The notes under the pieces are model-generated. The model saw nothing but the letters and a program-made list of their open reading frames with translations, was not told the DNA's origin and did no database searches. Below, piece after piece: positions 1 to 9,828 of a stretch of DNA of 50,598 nt. The first letter of the stretch is position 1. Each line of letters opens with the position of its first letter. The DNA is from Scenedesmus sp. ARA3 (taxonomy: Eukaryota > Chlorophyta > Chlorophyceae > Sphaeropleales > Scenedesmaceae): positions 475-51,072 of the forward strand of contig RWJK01000235.1 in assembly GCA_004335835.1 (NCBI GenBank), written 5' to 3'. The position numbers were made by a program, and so were the translations under genes.

Positions 1-118
1 TCCCACAATATGTGCGGCATACATGCATGACCATCTACTTGGGGCATCTCATGCTGGTAGCGTGTCATATATGAGCATGTATCGTCTCAGCAGCAGCACA
101 TGTCCAGTTGCTATCAGG

Positions 119-203
119 CTGGACATGCGACTGGACGTGCACACACACCACCTGGACACGGATTGGTGCAACTGGACATGCCTGGACATGCAACTGGACA
201 TCT
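119..203. repeat. Imperfect short tandem repeat, ACTGGACATGC-like
   Basis: At least five variants of an 11-12 base unit containing CTGGACATGC or CTGGACACG lie downstream of the aquaporin stop codon. Nothing else is visible in bases 1-221, which are probably aquaporin 3' flank or 3' UTR. Confidence 0.6.
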
Positions 204-221
204 CGGTGACCATAGTGTATA

Positions 222-2214
222 TTATACCGTGTACTCCTGTGGCCCAGCAGGGCTGGTGCCAGGCTCCCTGCCCTGCTCCTCCACAGGCCCCGCAAACAGC
301 GGTGCCCTGTAAGCCAGTGCCTCATACAGAAGCCCTGCAGCAGCACCACCAACAATGGGACCCACCCAGAAGATCCAGTGGTGCGCCCACGTGCGCGCCA
401 CAACAGCAGTTCCAAACGAGCGCGCAGGGTTGACAGAACAGCCGTCGATTGGCACCGCCACAAGGTGGCATAAGAACACCACGATGCCAATTGCCAGGGG
501 TGCTAGAACAGGCACGTGTGCACTGTGCGCGCCACGCGTCTTGTCAACTGCCGCAAACACAATGAACACGAATATGGCGGTGAGGATCAGCTCTACTCCC
601 AGCCCTGTGCCAACCTTTGCCCAGGTATTGAGCCGATTTGCTGCACCAAGCGCTGCCTTGAAGCCATTTGGATCCACTGCCCGCACAAGTGCAGAGCCCA
701 CAATGGCACCTGCCACCTGGCAAATGATGTACACGGCTGTGCGGACCAGGGAGATGCGCCTCGTGAGGAACATGGCGATGGTGATGGCAGGGTTGAGGTG
801 ACCGCCTGCAGCGCAAGGGTGGTAGGGAAAGCACGAAGTACAGCATTGTGTCAAGTTGGAGTGGCACGTTGTGGCCAGGAAGAAAGCGATGGTGATGGCA
901 GGGTTGAGGTGGCCGCCTGCAGTGGGGCAATGCAGTGGCAGCACACCATCGCGGCAGCAGCAATAGCAGCAGCAGCAGTTAGTGGGTGGTGGGCGTCATT
1001 GGAGATGGCAGGGTTAAAGTGGCCGCCTGCAATACAAAGATGGCGGGGAAGTGCGAAGTACAGCACCATCGCTTGAGTTGTCGTGGCAGCATTGTGGCTG
1101 GAGGTTTCAGCGCTGCTGCTCGCTGCATACCATTCTCAGCTGCTGATGCACCGATGTATGCTCCAAGTCCAGCTACTGTGCAGAACTAACATCTGGCGTG
1201 CAGTACACCACCAGTCTGCCAGCAGCGTTCAAGTTGACAAGCACTGCTGCGCTGCCACACCGCCTGTCCACACGCCGCGCACCCGAGAAGCTGGCTGCTG
1301 CGTAGACCAGCACGAAGATGGAGAGGCCGAAGGCCATGGCGATGTTGAGCAGGTTGGTGCTGCCCAGGAAGCACGCGCCGGGCTCCACTGCGGCGGCAGG
1401 GAGGCATGAAGTGCTTCGTCAATGTCAAAACATTGGCAGGCTCAGCAAAAATGCATTGAGGCAAGATGAGCAGCCACTTTTCTGTTGTGATGCAGCCGCA
1501 TGTCAAGATGCGTTCTTACTTGCTGCATCTGTTGCATCCAGGCATAGAGCCGCTTTCACACAGCATGCTGATCTGTCAATCAACAACTGGTATGTTGCTG
1601 TGCTGCAGAGCACGCCCGCGCACCTGTTTCCAGTTCCTGGTCTTTAGCTCCTGACTGGCGTGCAGTGTCGGCAGTGTGGCAGCCGCTGGTCACAGTGCCT
1701 GGGCGGCAGCAGCAGCAGCAGCAGCAGCAGCAGGACCAACACGAGGTGCTTCATTAGCACAAAGCAAATGATGTGGAGGCACTAGCTTCACAGTACACAG
1801 GTGTGGTTCAGGTGCATGCATTTATGACAACAGCACCGGCGTTCATGCAGAGCTTGCACTCAGGCCTAACCTGTAATGGCTGCTGTGCTGATCTGCTTAC
1901 CTGTAGCAATGAACAGGAATGCAGCTGTGCAGAAGAACTCTGCCAGGCCTGCAGCCAGCAGGCTCCATGCGCCTCCTGGTGCTTTTGTTTCATGAAGCAG
2001 CCCCATCCTGCCCTCTTTCTTGGGCAGGGGGTGGTCCAGCGTTGAACCATTCGGCTTACGTCCTGCATGCATGAAACGAGCTGCTGTGAGCACTGCTCAC
2101 TGCTCCACTGAGATGCACTGCGGAGCCTGCTAGTTGTGCTCTTGCTGGGAGCCAATAGTGTCATCAGCGCTTGCAGAAGCAAACGATCGCAGTAATCTAC
2201 ATACCTGTTGTCAT
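222..2214 (-). CDS. PIP-like aquaporin (MIP family), four coding exons, 286 aa
   Basis: Membrane channel for water and possibly small neutral solutes. Exons on the minus strand: 2214-2205, 2062-1901, 1387-1283 and 805-222. All junctions are GT...AG and in phase, giving 861 nt with the stop. The two NPA boxes are at residues 97-99 (context SGGHLNPAIT) and 218-220 (SVNPARSFG). Helix 1 is at about 38-57 and helix 2 at 70-90. The selectivity filter probably includes His206 and Arg221, with Cys215 where plant PIPs usually have Thr. The start was chosen because a 10-nt first exon (Met-Thr-Thr) joins cleanly to the acceptor at 2062; the internal Met23 is an alternative. It diverges from the amidase gene. 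Exon 4 has two extra upstream copies of its first bases (see the 775-1110 repeat). Confidence 0.9.
775..1110 (-). repeat. Three tandem copies of the aquaporin exon-4 start and its acceptor
   Basis: The acceptor TGCAG followed by the bases encoding GGH-L/F-NPAI occurs three times. Exon starts would be at 805, 916 and 1026, spaced 111 and 110 bp. The copy starting at 805 continues the full channel sequence. The copy at 916 is in frame and open through to 805, so using it would insert 37 residues containing a second NPA-like box. The copy at 1026 is out of frame. Similarity continues into intronic bases around 820-850 and 1035-1065, so the unit spans the junction. Confidence 0.85.
1705..1733. 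repeat. (CAG)n microsatellite in aquaporin intron 2
   Basis: An uninterrupted CAG run on the plus strand, which is CTG in the sense of the aquaporin. It lies inside the intron between the exons ending at 1901 and starting at 1387. Confidence 0.8.
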
Positions 2215-2756
2215 ATTGGTGCAGCTTGTGCTTTAGAGAACTAAAAGGGAAAGAAAATGCACAGCCTGATGGCAAGTTCTGCAGCTGTAACCTCAGCACG
2301 CTTTTGGCGTCTCAAGCCTTTCTTTTGCGTGCCTTCTGAAAGCTCTACCGATTCTTATAGGCGAGACGATCAGCGATTATCCGTTCTGCCGGTCCTGACG
2401 CAATCATGGGGCCCTGCAATGTACTGCCAGCCTGGCAGGCGCCAATGCCATCCCTCCCTTGAAGGCATCGTAAGTGAAAACTTGGAGGCATCTAGCATTA
2501 TGTGCCTGTGCGTTTCCTATCTTACTCGGTGGGAAGACATCGGGCAACTGCCTGCTGTACGACCATACTGTCTGGAACCTAGACAGAGTGAGACACAGAC
2601 ACGATTGATCAGCCTGGAGAGCTGCATCCATTGCTTTATTTTGCGATCACGCATAGCTCGACATCTGCTCCTTTGCTTAAATCGCTATAGTTTGAGCAGT
2701 TTGCATTCAACACAAAGAGCTTCCGCATTCTGTTCACTGAAAGCAGAAGCACAACC
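2215..2756. promoter_or_regulatory. Divergent promoter region shared by aquaporin and amidase
   Basis: These 542 bases separate the start codons of two divergent genes. They must hold both 5' UTRs and both promoters. I see no clear TATA box or other named element. Confidence 0.5.
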
Positions 2757-4068
2757 ATGCCTCGCGTAGTCAAAGTAGCTGCAACGCAGCTTGAGATCAC
2801 ACGCGACCCAGAGGAAAACCTGGTGTGTGCGGGTCAGCCAGGCCTCTGACCACCTGCTGCTGTCAACAGCCCAAGGCGCGACAACTTTTACCCAGACACC
2901 GCTGACAGCAGCTTGTGGCGCACGATTCACGCAGGCAAAGGCAGAGAAGATCATCAGGGAGGCAGCAGCTGCTGGCGCCAATGTCGTCCTGCTTCAGGTA
3001 CACGGCAGTTGTAGCAGTAGGTGTAGCTGCTGCTGTGTTCTCTGTTGAAGCATATGCGTGCTGTGCATGCCGCCAAGGCTGCAATAGGAAGAATATTTGT
3101 GCCTTCTGCTGTTTTTATTGCTGTTTGTGCTGCTTGCAGGAGCTGTTTGAGAACTGGTACTTCTGCCAGGAGCAGAAGGGGGTAGGTGCTGTACTCCTGC
3201 AATGCTTACAGCATGCCCAGACAACTTGCTTTGTACCTACTTATTCTCTGAACTCTCTACATATGCAAGCTGACATGGAGCAGCAGTGTTTGCGTAGCTG
3301 GGCACGCCCTGCAGCGCGATTCTGCTTGCTTGCCTTGTGCTTGCAGGAGTACTTTGACTGGGCAAAGCCGCTGGAAGAGAGCAAGCCAGTACAGCGGTGA
3401 GGCGTGCGGCCGCAGCATTTAACTTAACAGAAGCTTGCAGCTAGCACTTTTCAAATGATGTGCATGGGCACCGTTCAGATGGGCAGCCGGAGACAGCATC
3501 GTGCTGCAGTGCAGTGTGGGCAGGTGCTGTGTCTGCCCAACTGCCTCTGGGCTGCACCAAGGTGTGCAGCCGTGCTGTGCACATCCTGCACAATGTGCAC
3601 GACAGCGTGGCTGCGCGTCGTTCAGGACGCTGAACCAGCGCTCAGCATGAGGCGTTGATACCATTCAGCCACAGCAACGCCGCCATCGCCTGCATGTGTG
3701 CACATGTTTCCTGCAGGCTGTCCAAGCTAGCCAAGGAGCTGCACACACCAAACAGTTCTGCACGCATGTGCTGCTTGCGCTCATGTTTCCTGCAGGCTGT
3801 CCAAGCTAGCCAAGGAGCTGGGCGTGGTGCTGCTTATGCGCTGATGCGCTGCCCAACTACAGCACACTCATTGCTGCTATATGATGGCCACATGTGAACA
3901 TGCTTCTGCAGGCTGTCCAAGCTGGCCAAGGAGCTGGGAGTGGTGCTGCCTGTGAGCTTCTTCGAGCGCGTGAACAATGCACACTTCAACAGCCTGGCCA
4001 TGATCGACGCAGACGGCAGCGTGCTGGGCGTGTACCGCAAGTCACACATCCCAGACGGGCCAGGGTGA

Positions 4069-4099
<31 letters not shown>

Positions 4100-4840
4100 A
4101 CAATGCCGCTGGCAGGGCCAGGGTGAGCAGCAGCAGCAGCAGACAATGCCACTGGCAGGGGCAGGGTGAGCAGCAGCAGCAAAAGCAGCAGGCGCACTGC
4201 AGCCAGTGCTGCTGGCAGGGACTGGGCGATGAGAAGAGTAGCAGCAGCAACAGTAGCCTGTGTGCAGCATACCCGCTTGCACAGCTGCGCAAAGGATTCC
4301 CCGCACAATGCGCAGTTGCTGCTTACCTGCCAACGCATGCGGCCGGCTGGCCCTGCACTGGACCGTGCAGCCTGCAGGTAGCCTGCAGGAATGCTGTGCA
4401 CTTCAAATGACGTGCAAATCGATTGCAGTGCAACATAAAAACATTGTTTATTTTTGTAATGTTGACCCCGCAGCTACCAGGAGAAGTTCTACTTCAGCCC
4501 CGGGGACACGGGCTTCAAGGTGTGGGACACCAAGTTTGGGCGGCTGGGCGCAGGCATCTGCTGGGACCAGTGGTTCCCTGAGACAGCACGATCCCTCGCG
4601 CTCATGGGCGCAGAGGTGAGGCAGCGGTGCATGTTCGGGCATAATTGCGTGACACACTGTGCGGGTGGTCAAGGCAGGGGTGTGAATCCGCTGCAGGGTT
4701 CTGCAGGGCTGGCTGCAGTACAACCTTGAGCTAGCCTTGCCTACAAGCAGGCTTCATGTGCTGTGGCTGACACCTACTGTCCTTCTATGCTTTGGTTGGT
4801 GTCCTGGTTGAGCTTGCGGGCTGTGACTGACACGCCTGTC

Positions 4841-4873
<33 letters not shown>

Positions 4874-6513
4874 CATAGGTGCTGTTCTACCCCACCGCCA
4901 TTGGCAGCGAGCCAGAGGACCCGAGCTATAACAGCTACCCTCACTGGACACGCACCATGCTGGGCCATGCAGCAGCCAACCTGGTAAGCCACCCCCATTG
5001 ATATAATGCAATAGCTAGCAGGCCAGCAGCAGCTGTTATGCTGATTGCTCTAGCCTGCCCTCATGCAGCTGCAGGTTGACCCCGCCTGCATGCTGTAGTG
5101 CACCTTACCTTGAACCTGCCTTTGCGCCGCCGCCGCTGCTGCTGCTGCTGCTGCTGCTGGTTGTTGTGCCAGGTGCCTGTTGTCGCCTCAAACCGCATCG
5201 GCACGGAGACTTGGGCCAAGAGCAGCATCACCTTCTACGGGGGCAGCTTCATCTCAGGGCAGCGCGGAGAGGTGCTGGCGCAGGTGGGACACTGTTAGAT
5301 GTGTCCATCTTGACACTGCCCTGGCATATGCATGTAAACATATAGTGTTGCATTTGGGCTTCAAGCAAGCATGTGCTGCGGCTGGTTTGGGCCAGCATGG
5401 TGTCTGGCATATGTCCAGGACAAAGCACAGCGTGTTTGGAGGTGACACGCGGGTTGTGAGCAAGCACAGGTGCGTTTCGGTTGACCTGCTTGCATGCATG
5501 CGAACGCACTTTCCTTGTTATCATGCACGCTGTGCATGCACACATGGGTTCTGTTGCATCTTGAAAGGCATGCATGAGGGCAGCAGTGGTGCTGACATGT
5601 GCATGCCAGCACACCATGGCACAGTCTGGACTGCAGCATAGCTGCTGGCTGCATGCATATGCTGTGTCAGCATGTCACGTCAGACACACGACTCATGCAA
5701 CACGAGTCATGGCGAGTCATACATCCATCATGCCCTGCATAGGGCCGCTTTTGCTGTCACTGGGCCTTTCCGCATGTCCTAGCACACACGTATATGCATT
5801 TCACATACGTGCCGTCGCTCTGCGGACGCGCCAGCTGCGCACTTGTGCAAGCAAACAGCCAGTCAGCAGCTCCAGTCAACTGCGTGCATTACACACTAGT
5901 GCATGCCAGTGCTCCCTCTTGCGCACTAATCGCCCTGTTCAGGCGCCCGTTCCTGCAGAACGCGCATTGCACAGCACTGATGTGCTATTGCTATTGCTGT
6001 GCTGCTGTCTGCTGCAGGTTGGTGCGAAGGAGCTGAAGGACGGCAACCTGCACCCCAACCCTGACATAGTTGAGGGCTTTGTGGTGCATGCCTTTGATCT
6101 GGACCAGTGCAGAACCAACAGGCTGGGGTGAGTGTGCAGCGCAAGAGGAGGAAAAGCTTGGGTAGCTTACAATGCATACCCGAAGCGGGGCGAGTTGGGG
6201 GCAGTTGCTGCTGTTGATGCTTGCAGGAATGCATGGTTTCGGGCCAGCAGCGTGACATGGGTCAAAAAGTTTGTTGCTATCAAGTGCTGGTGATATGTAA
6301 GTGAGCACGGGCAGGAGGCCTGAATGTGTCCAGCGAGGACAGCCAACTGTTAGCTGCAATGCAGAGCGGTTGGCGGGCAAACATTGGATAAACAAGAAGT
6401 TGCTGCTGTGGTGCTGCTGCAGGTGGGGGGCGTTCAGGGACCGGAGGCCGGAGCTGTACACGCCGCTGGTCACTCTGGACGGTTCTCTCAAGCACCACAG
6501 CCTGTCAGCATGA
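2757..6513 (+). CDS. N-carbamoylputrescine amidase, ten exons, 310 aa
   Basis: Nitrilase-superfamily enzyme that hydrolyses N-carbamoylputrescine to putrescine, CO2 and ammonia, the last step of the agmatine route to polyamines; probably cytosolic. Exons: 2757-2822, 2935-2997, 3140-3181, 3347-3396, 3912-4064, 4474-4615, 4879-4983, 5173-5283, 6018-6127 and 6423-6513, 933 nt in all. The expected Glu-Lys-Cys triad is visible as Glu44 (QELFE), Lys117 (YRKSH) and Cys154 (GICWDQWFPE). The end carries the family-typical GWGAFRDRRPELY. Length matches plant enzymes of about 300 residues. The donor of exon 3 is slightly uncertain: the chosen one adds a Gly before EYFDW. The starting Met fits MPRVVKVAATQLE and no earlier in-frame Met is needed. 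Introns hold duplicated exon edges and CTG runs. Confidence 0.93.
3706..3950 (+). repeat. Three copies of the amidase exon-5 start and its acceptor
   Basis: The acceptor CTGCAG followed by GCTGTCCAAGCT(A/G)GCCAAGG occurs with exon starts at 3716, 3796 and 3912. Only the last continues into the conserved LPVSFFERVNNAHFNS coding sequence. The first two diverge after about 25-45 bases, and because they are offset by 80 and 116 bp their use would shift the frame. They are decayed intronic copies. Confidence 0.85.
4056..4215 (+). repeat. Repeated donor-site segment after amidase exon 5, with CAG runs
   Basis: The exon 5 donor (exon end 4064) has the form GGGCCAGGGTGAGCA. Near-identical donor-like segments follow at 4123 and 4166, each trailed by CAG runs and by similar CAATGCC(G/A)CTGGCAGG text. 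The array is therefore a tandem expansion starting at the exon edge. Confidence 0.7.
4842..4872 (+). repeat. (CTG)n just before the amidase exon-7 acceptor
   Basis: Sense-strand CTG run ending a few bases before the TTCATAG acceptor at 4878. It occupies the place where a polypyrimidine tract is expected. Confidence 0.8.
5136..5160 (+). repeat. (CTG)n just before the amidase exon-8 acceptor
   Basis: Sense-strand CTG run about 12 bases before the TGTGCCAG acceptor at 5172. Confidence 0.8.
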
Positions 6514-7236
6514 GACCATGGCAGGGCCCAGGCGGCCTGCTGCAGATGTACAGCAGAACTGCAGTCCTTACCTTGGATACAGCAGCGTGTTTATGTTGGT
6601 ACTCATACCTGAAACTCTGTGATTTGGCTGATGGAGAGAAGTTTATTGTTTGGTGCACGTTTGAGCTACTTTCTGGCAAGCATGTGACCATCTTCGCACT
6701 ACCATGCAACGGTCGTCATTGAGTGGCCGGCAGGTTGGGTGCAAGGCAGCGTCGGGGTCCTGCTTGCTTGTTGTGAGCAATTATGTTGGGCTATGCCTTC
6801 GCTGTCTGCTTGCATCTTGTTAACCGCGTTCTACCTTTTGTTGATCGTAACGTCCGAGGGAACCTGCAACCCCAGCTCAACCACAACACCCCACAAGAGG
6901 TCACATCCTCTTTTTTTCCACCTCTGGACCTCCTCAAGCACAAGTAGTACTTAGATAGCAGCCAATCAGTTGACCAGGCCCAGCCTGACCGAACGCTGAT
7001 TCAGGCAAATCTTCTGTCCTAGCGACGTGCACGCACCTGGCTTACTTGAGTTGGTGCAATAACGTTTTGAAAGCTCATCTAAAGCCTGCAGCACCACAAC
7101 GCACGCAACGGCAAGGCGTGCACAGCCGTACATTGACAACATGGACACCTTCTGACCCGCCACGCGATCTGCTATCCGCGTGTGCCAGTTGTTGAGGCCT
7201 GCAGACAACCGCCGCAACCTGCCCCTCAAGTCCGCC
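6514..7236. other. Intergenic: amidase 3' UTR and zinc-finger gene 5' region
   Basis: No gene is recognised. A short upstream ORF (ATG at 7141, four codons then TGA) lies just ahead of the chosen zinc-finger start and could act as a uORF if transcribed. Confidence 0.4.
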
Positions 7237-9828
7237 ATGCAGCCCATCCATTCTGCTCCACTACCTGCTGATGTTCCCGAGACGGCCTGTGGTGATTCCG
7301 CACATCCCGCACGCCGCACTCGAGATGCACAGATGGCGAGCATACAGCCCTTCGGCCTGGCTGGGGAGCAGGCGGGACCGCAGCCCTCGGCAGTCAGCAC
7401 CAGTAGCAACAGCAGCCCGGCAGTGGCAGCTGCTCTGCAGTACAGGCAGATGAAGCAAGGCCAGAACCTTGCTGCCTTCAGCAGCAGCAAGATGGCTCCA
7501 GCATCAGCAGATGCATCACCCACAGCTCTGATGGCTTCCAGTGTGAGCAGCAGCGGCAGCAGCAGCGGTAGTGTGTCATCCTTGTATGGCCGTCTGCGCT
7601 CAGCTGCACCTGCCCTTGCCACACCAGGAGCGAGCGCTGTTGCTGCTGCACACGCAGCAGCCAAGCCTCGCTGCGAGATCATCTCTCAGCCTCCTCTGCC
7701 AGTGTGCAGCCCACAGTCATCATCAGCAGCAGCTGCAGCATCAGCAGCATGTGTCAGCAGCAGCCGCAGCTGGCACAGCAACACCACACCCTCCAGCGGC
7801 TTGCAGGAACGCGCTCCAATGCCAGCATCAACAGCAGCAGCGTCCCTCATGGGAAGGGCTTCGTCGATGCCCCACCCCACACCCACAGCACCCCTCAGCT
7901 CCGCAGCTGGCTTTGCATACAACAGCAACAGCTGCCATACCACCAACGCAGACCCCGCAGACACAGATATGCTGTCCTTGCTGCTGGCAGCTACGCACAT
8001 GCCAGGAGCAGCAGCTGCTGTGGAGCCGGCAGCCAGCTGGAACAGCGGCAGCGACAGCAGCATGGGTGGCTTGGCGCTTGCAGGACAGCCAATGATGACG
8101 CAGCAGCAGCTGCAGCAACTGCAGAACCAAGCAGCTGCAGCAAGCGGGCTTGCGCCACACAATATCGTTCCTGCAAGCCTTCCTGCAAGCATGACTGGCA
8201 TGCTGGCTGGCATGGCGCCTCTGGCAGGCCAGCAGCAGCAGCAGCTGCTGCTACAGCAGCAGTTGCTTGCAGGATCTTCACTGGCAGCAGGCGGTGGGGG
8301 CCCTAGCAGCGCCAACAACAGCACAACCCTCAACCACCTTAACATGGCCCTTGCAGGAAACCCTTTCCCAGCTGACCAGACAGCAATGCCTGCATACCTG
8401 GCTACCGCTGCAGCAGGCTCCGCAGCATGGCCTGGCACTGCCGGCGAGTGCAGTGATGGCATGCTGCTGCTCATGCAGCAGCAGCAGCTGCTCAACAGCG
8501 GGTACAGTGGCAGCGCAGCGGCGCCAGGCATGCAGCAGCTGCAGGATGCCGTGCTGCTGGACTCCTCTGGCTTCAGTGCTGCAGGCCTGACTGCCTTACA
8601 GGGCTTGCCTGCAGGGCCAACAGACTGCATGCTGCCTGGCGGCTTCAGTGCCTTGGGCATGACAGATGCTGCAGGCGGCAGCGGCAGCAGCGGCCCTAAA
8701 GGAGGCAGGCCTGGTGCACAGGCTCCACACAACCCACTGTACAAGGTGAGGCGGCTGCCAGCACTGCTGGAGTGATTACGCCCATGGTTCCCCTTGCAGT
8801 TACTAACAACTTGGCTGCTATTGTCGCATAGATTTTCTTGAATGCCAACACCTGCAGGAACTGCTCTGGGTGCAGCTCTGCAGCACGCAGCTACCTCATG
8901 CCTTCTTGTTACGTCGCATGTGCCCAGCCAGTTTGCAACCCTTTTGTTGCAGTTTCTTGCCTCCCGTCCTGACCTTCTGCCCGCCTGCTGAACCCCATTT
9001 GACCTCACTCCTCGCTTCCTGCAGACTGAGCTGTGCCGCTCTTGGCTGGATGCCGGCAGCTGCCGCTACGGCATCCGCTGCCAGTTTGCACATGGCCACC
9101 TGGAGCTGCGGCCAGTGGTGAGGCCCCCGAAGTACAAGACACAGCCTTGCAGGACCTTCAGCGTAACTGGCAGCTGCCCCTATGGCGCACGCTGCAACTT
9201 TATGCACGATGAAGGCAATGTACTGTCTGGGCTGGCAGAGGCGGTGCGCGGCAGTGTGCAGGGCATTGGGGCAGGCTTGAGGGCAGGTGCTGCTGCAGTG
9301 TCTGCAATGCTAGGCATGCCTGCAGGACAGGCTCTGCCAGGCAGCAGCAGCAGCGGCAGCTGGCCAGGAGAGGCTGTGCTTGCAGGAGGAATGGCTAGCA
9401 ATGTGGGAGGCATGGGTAGGGCAGGCGGCAGCAATGAAGGGGAGTTGTCCATAGCAGCTGCACTTGCAGCAGCTGGCTTCGGAGGCGGTGCAGCAGCAGC
9501 AGCTGCTGCTGCGCTTGGCCGCTCCTCCAGCGGCAACAGCGCTGCCAGTGCTGCTACTGCCGTTCCTGCAAGCAGCTGCAGTGGCAGCAGTGCTGGCGGC
9601 TGGCCAGCTGGCCTGAATGCTTCGCGCCTCAGCAACAGCAGCGGAGCCAGCCACTCTCGCAACAGCAGCGTCAGCAATGTGCCTCGCATGATGCAGCATG
9701 GCTTGCCTGTGCAGCATGCTGTGGGTGGCGGTGCGTCTGCCGGGCCCCTTCAGGCGCTGCTGATGCAGCTGCCACTGGTGCAAGGCGGGGACTCCTACTC
9801 GTCTCCGCTGGCTGCACATAGGTACTAG
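7237..9828 (+). CDS. Tandem CCCH zinc-finger RNA-binding protein (TTP/TIS11 type), about 770 aa
   Basis: Two coding exons are clear: 7237-8745 (donor GTGAGG) and 9025-9828 (acceptor CCTGCAG). The fingers are C-x8-C-x5-C-x3-H at residues 507-526 and 545-564, separated by 18 residues, each preceded by a YKT lead-in (LYKTELC and KYKTQPC). That is the canonical tristetraprolin arrangement, which in animals and fungi binds AU-rich 3' UTRs and promotes mRNA decay. The intron falls exactly before finger 1. The other 700 residues are low complexity, rich in Ala, Ser, Gln, Gly and Met, and probably disordered. The start is the first ATG of the long open frame; an upstream non-coding or coding exon cannot be excluded. 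A long antisense open frame across exon 1 is a composition shadow. Confidence 0.87.

Noticed and set aside
2795..2930. Open reading of the first amidase intron as coding
   Set aside because: Skipping it by GTGTGT/ACGCAG joins ENL to AKAEKIIREA, the expected family sequence; the intronic reading does not match.
4223..4292. Poly-Leu/poly-Cys minus-strand frames at 3834-4401 as a membrane protein
   Set aside because: They are translations of CAG-rich intron DNA of the amidase gene in the antisense direction.
7686..9008. 440-codon minus-strand open frame
   Set aside because: It is antisense to the zinc-finger gene and made of Ala, Cys and Ser from CAG-rich DNA; no motif, while the plus strand has canonical CCCH fingers.
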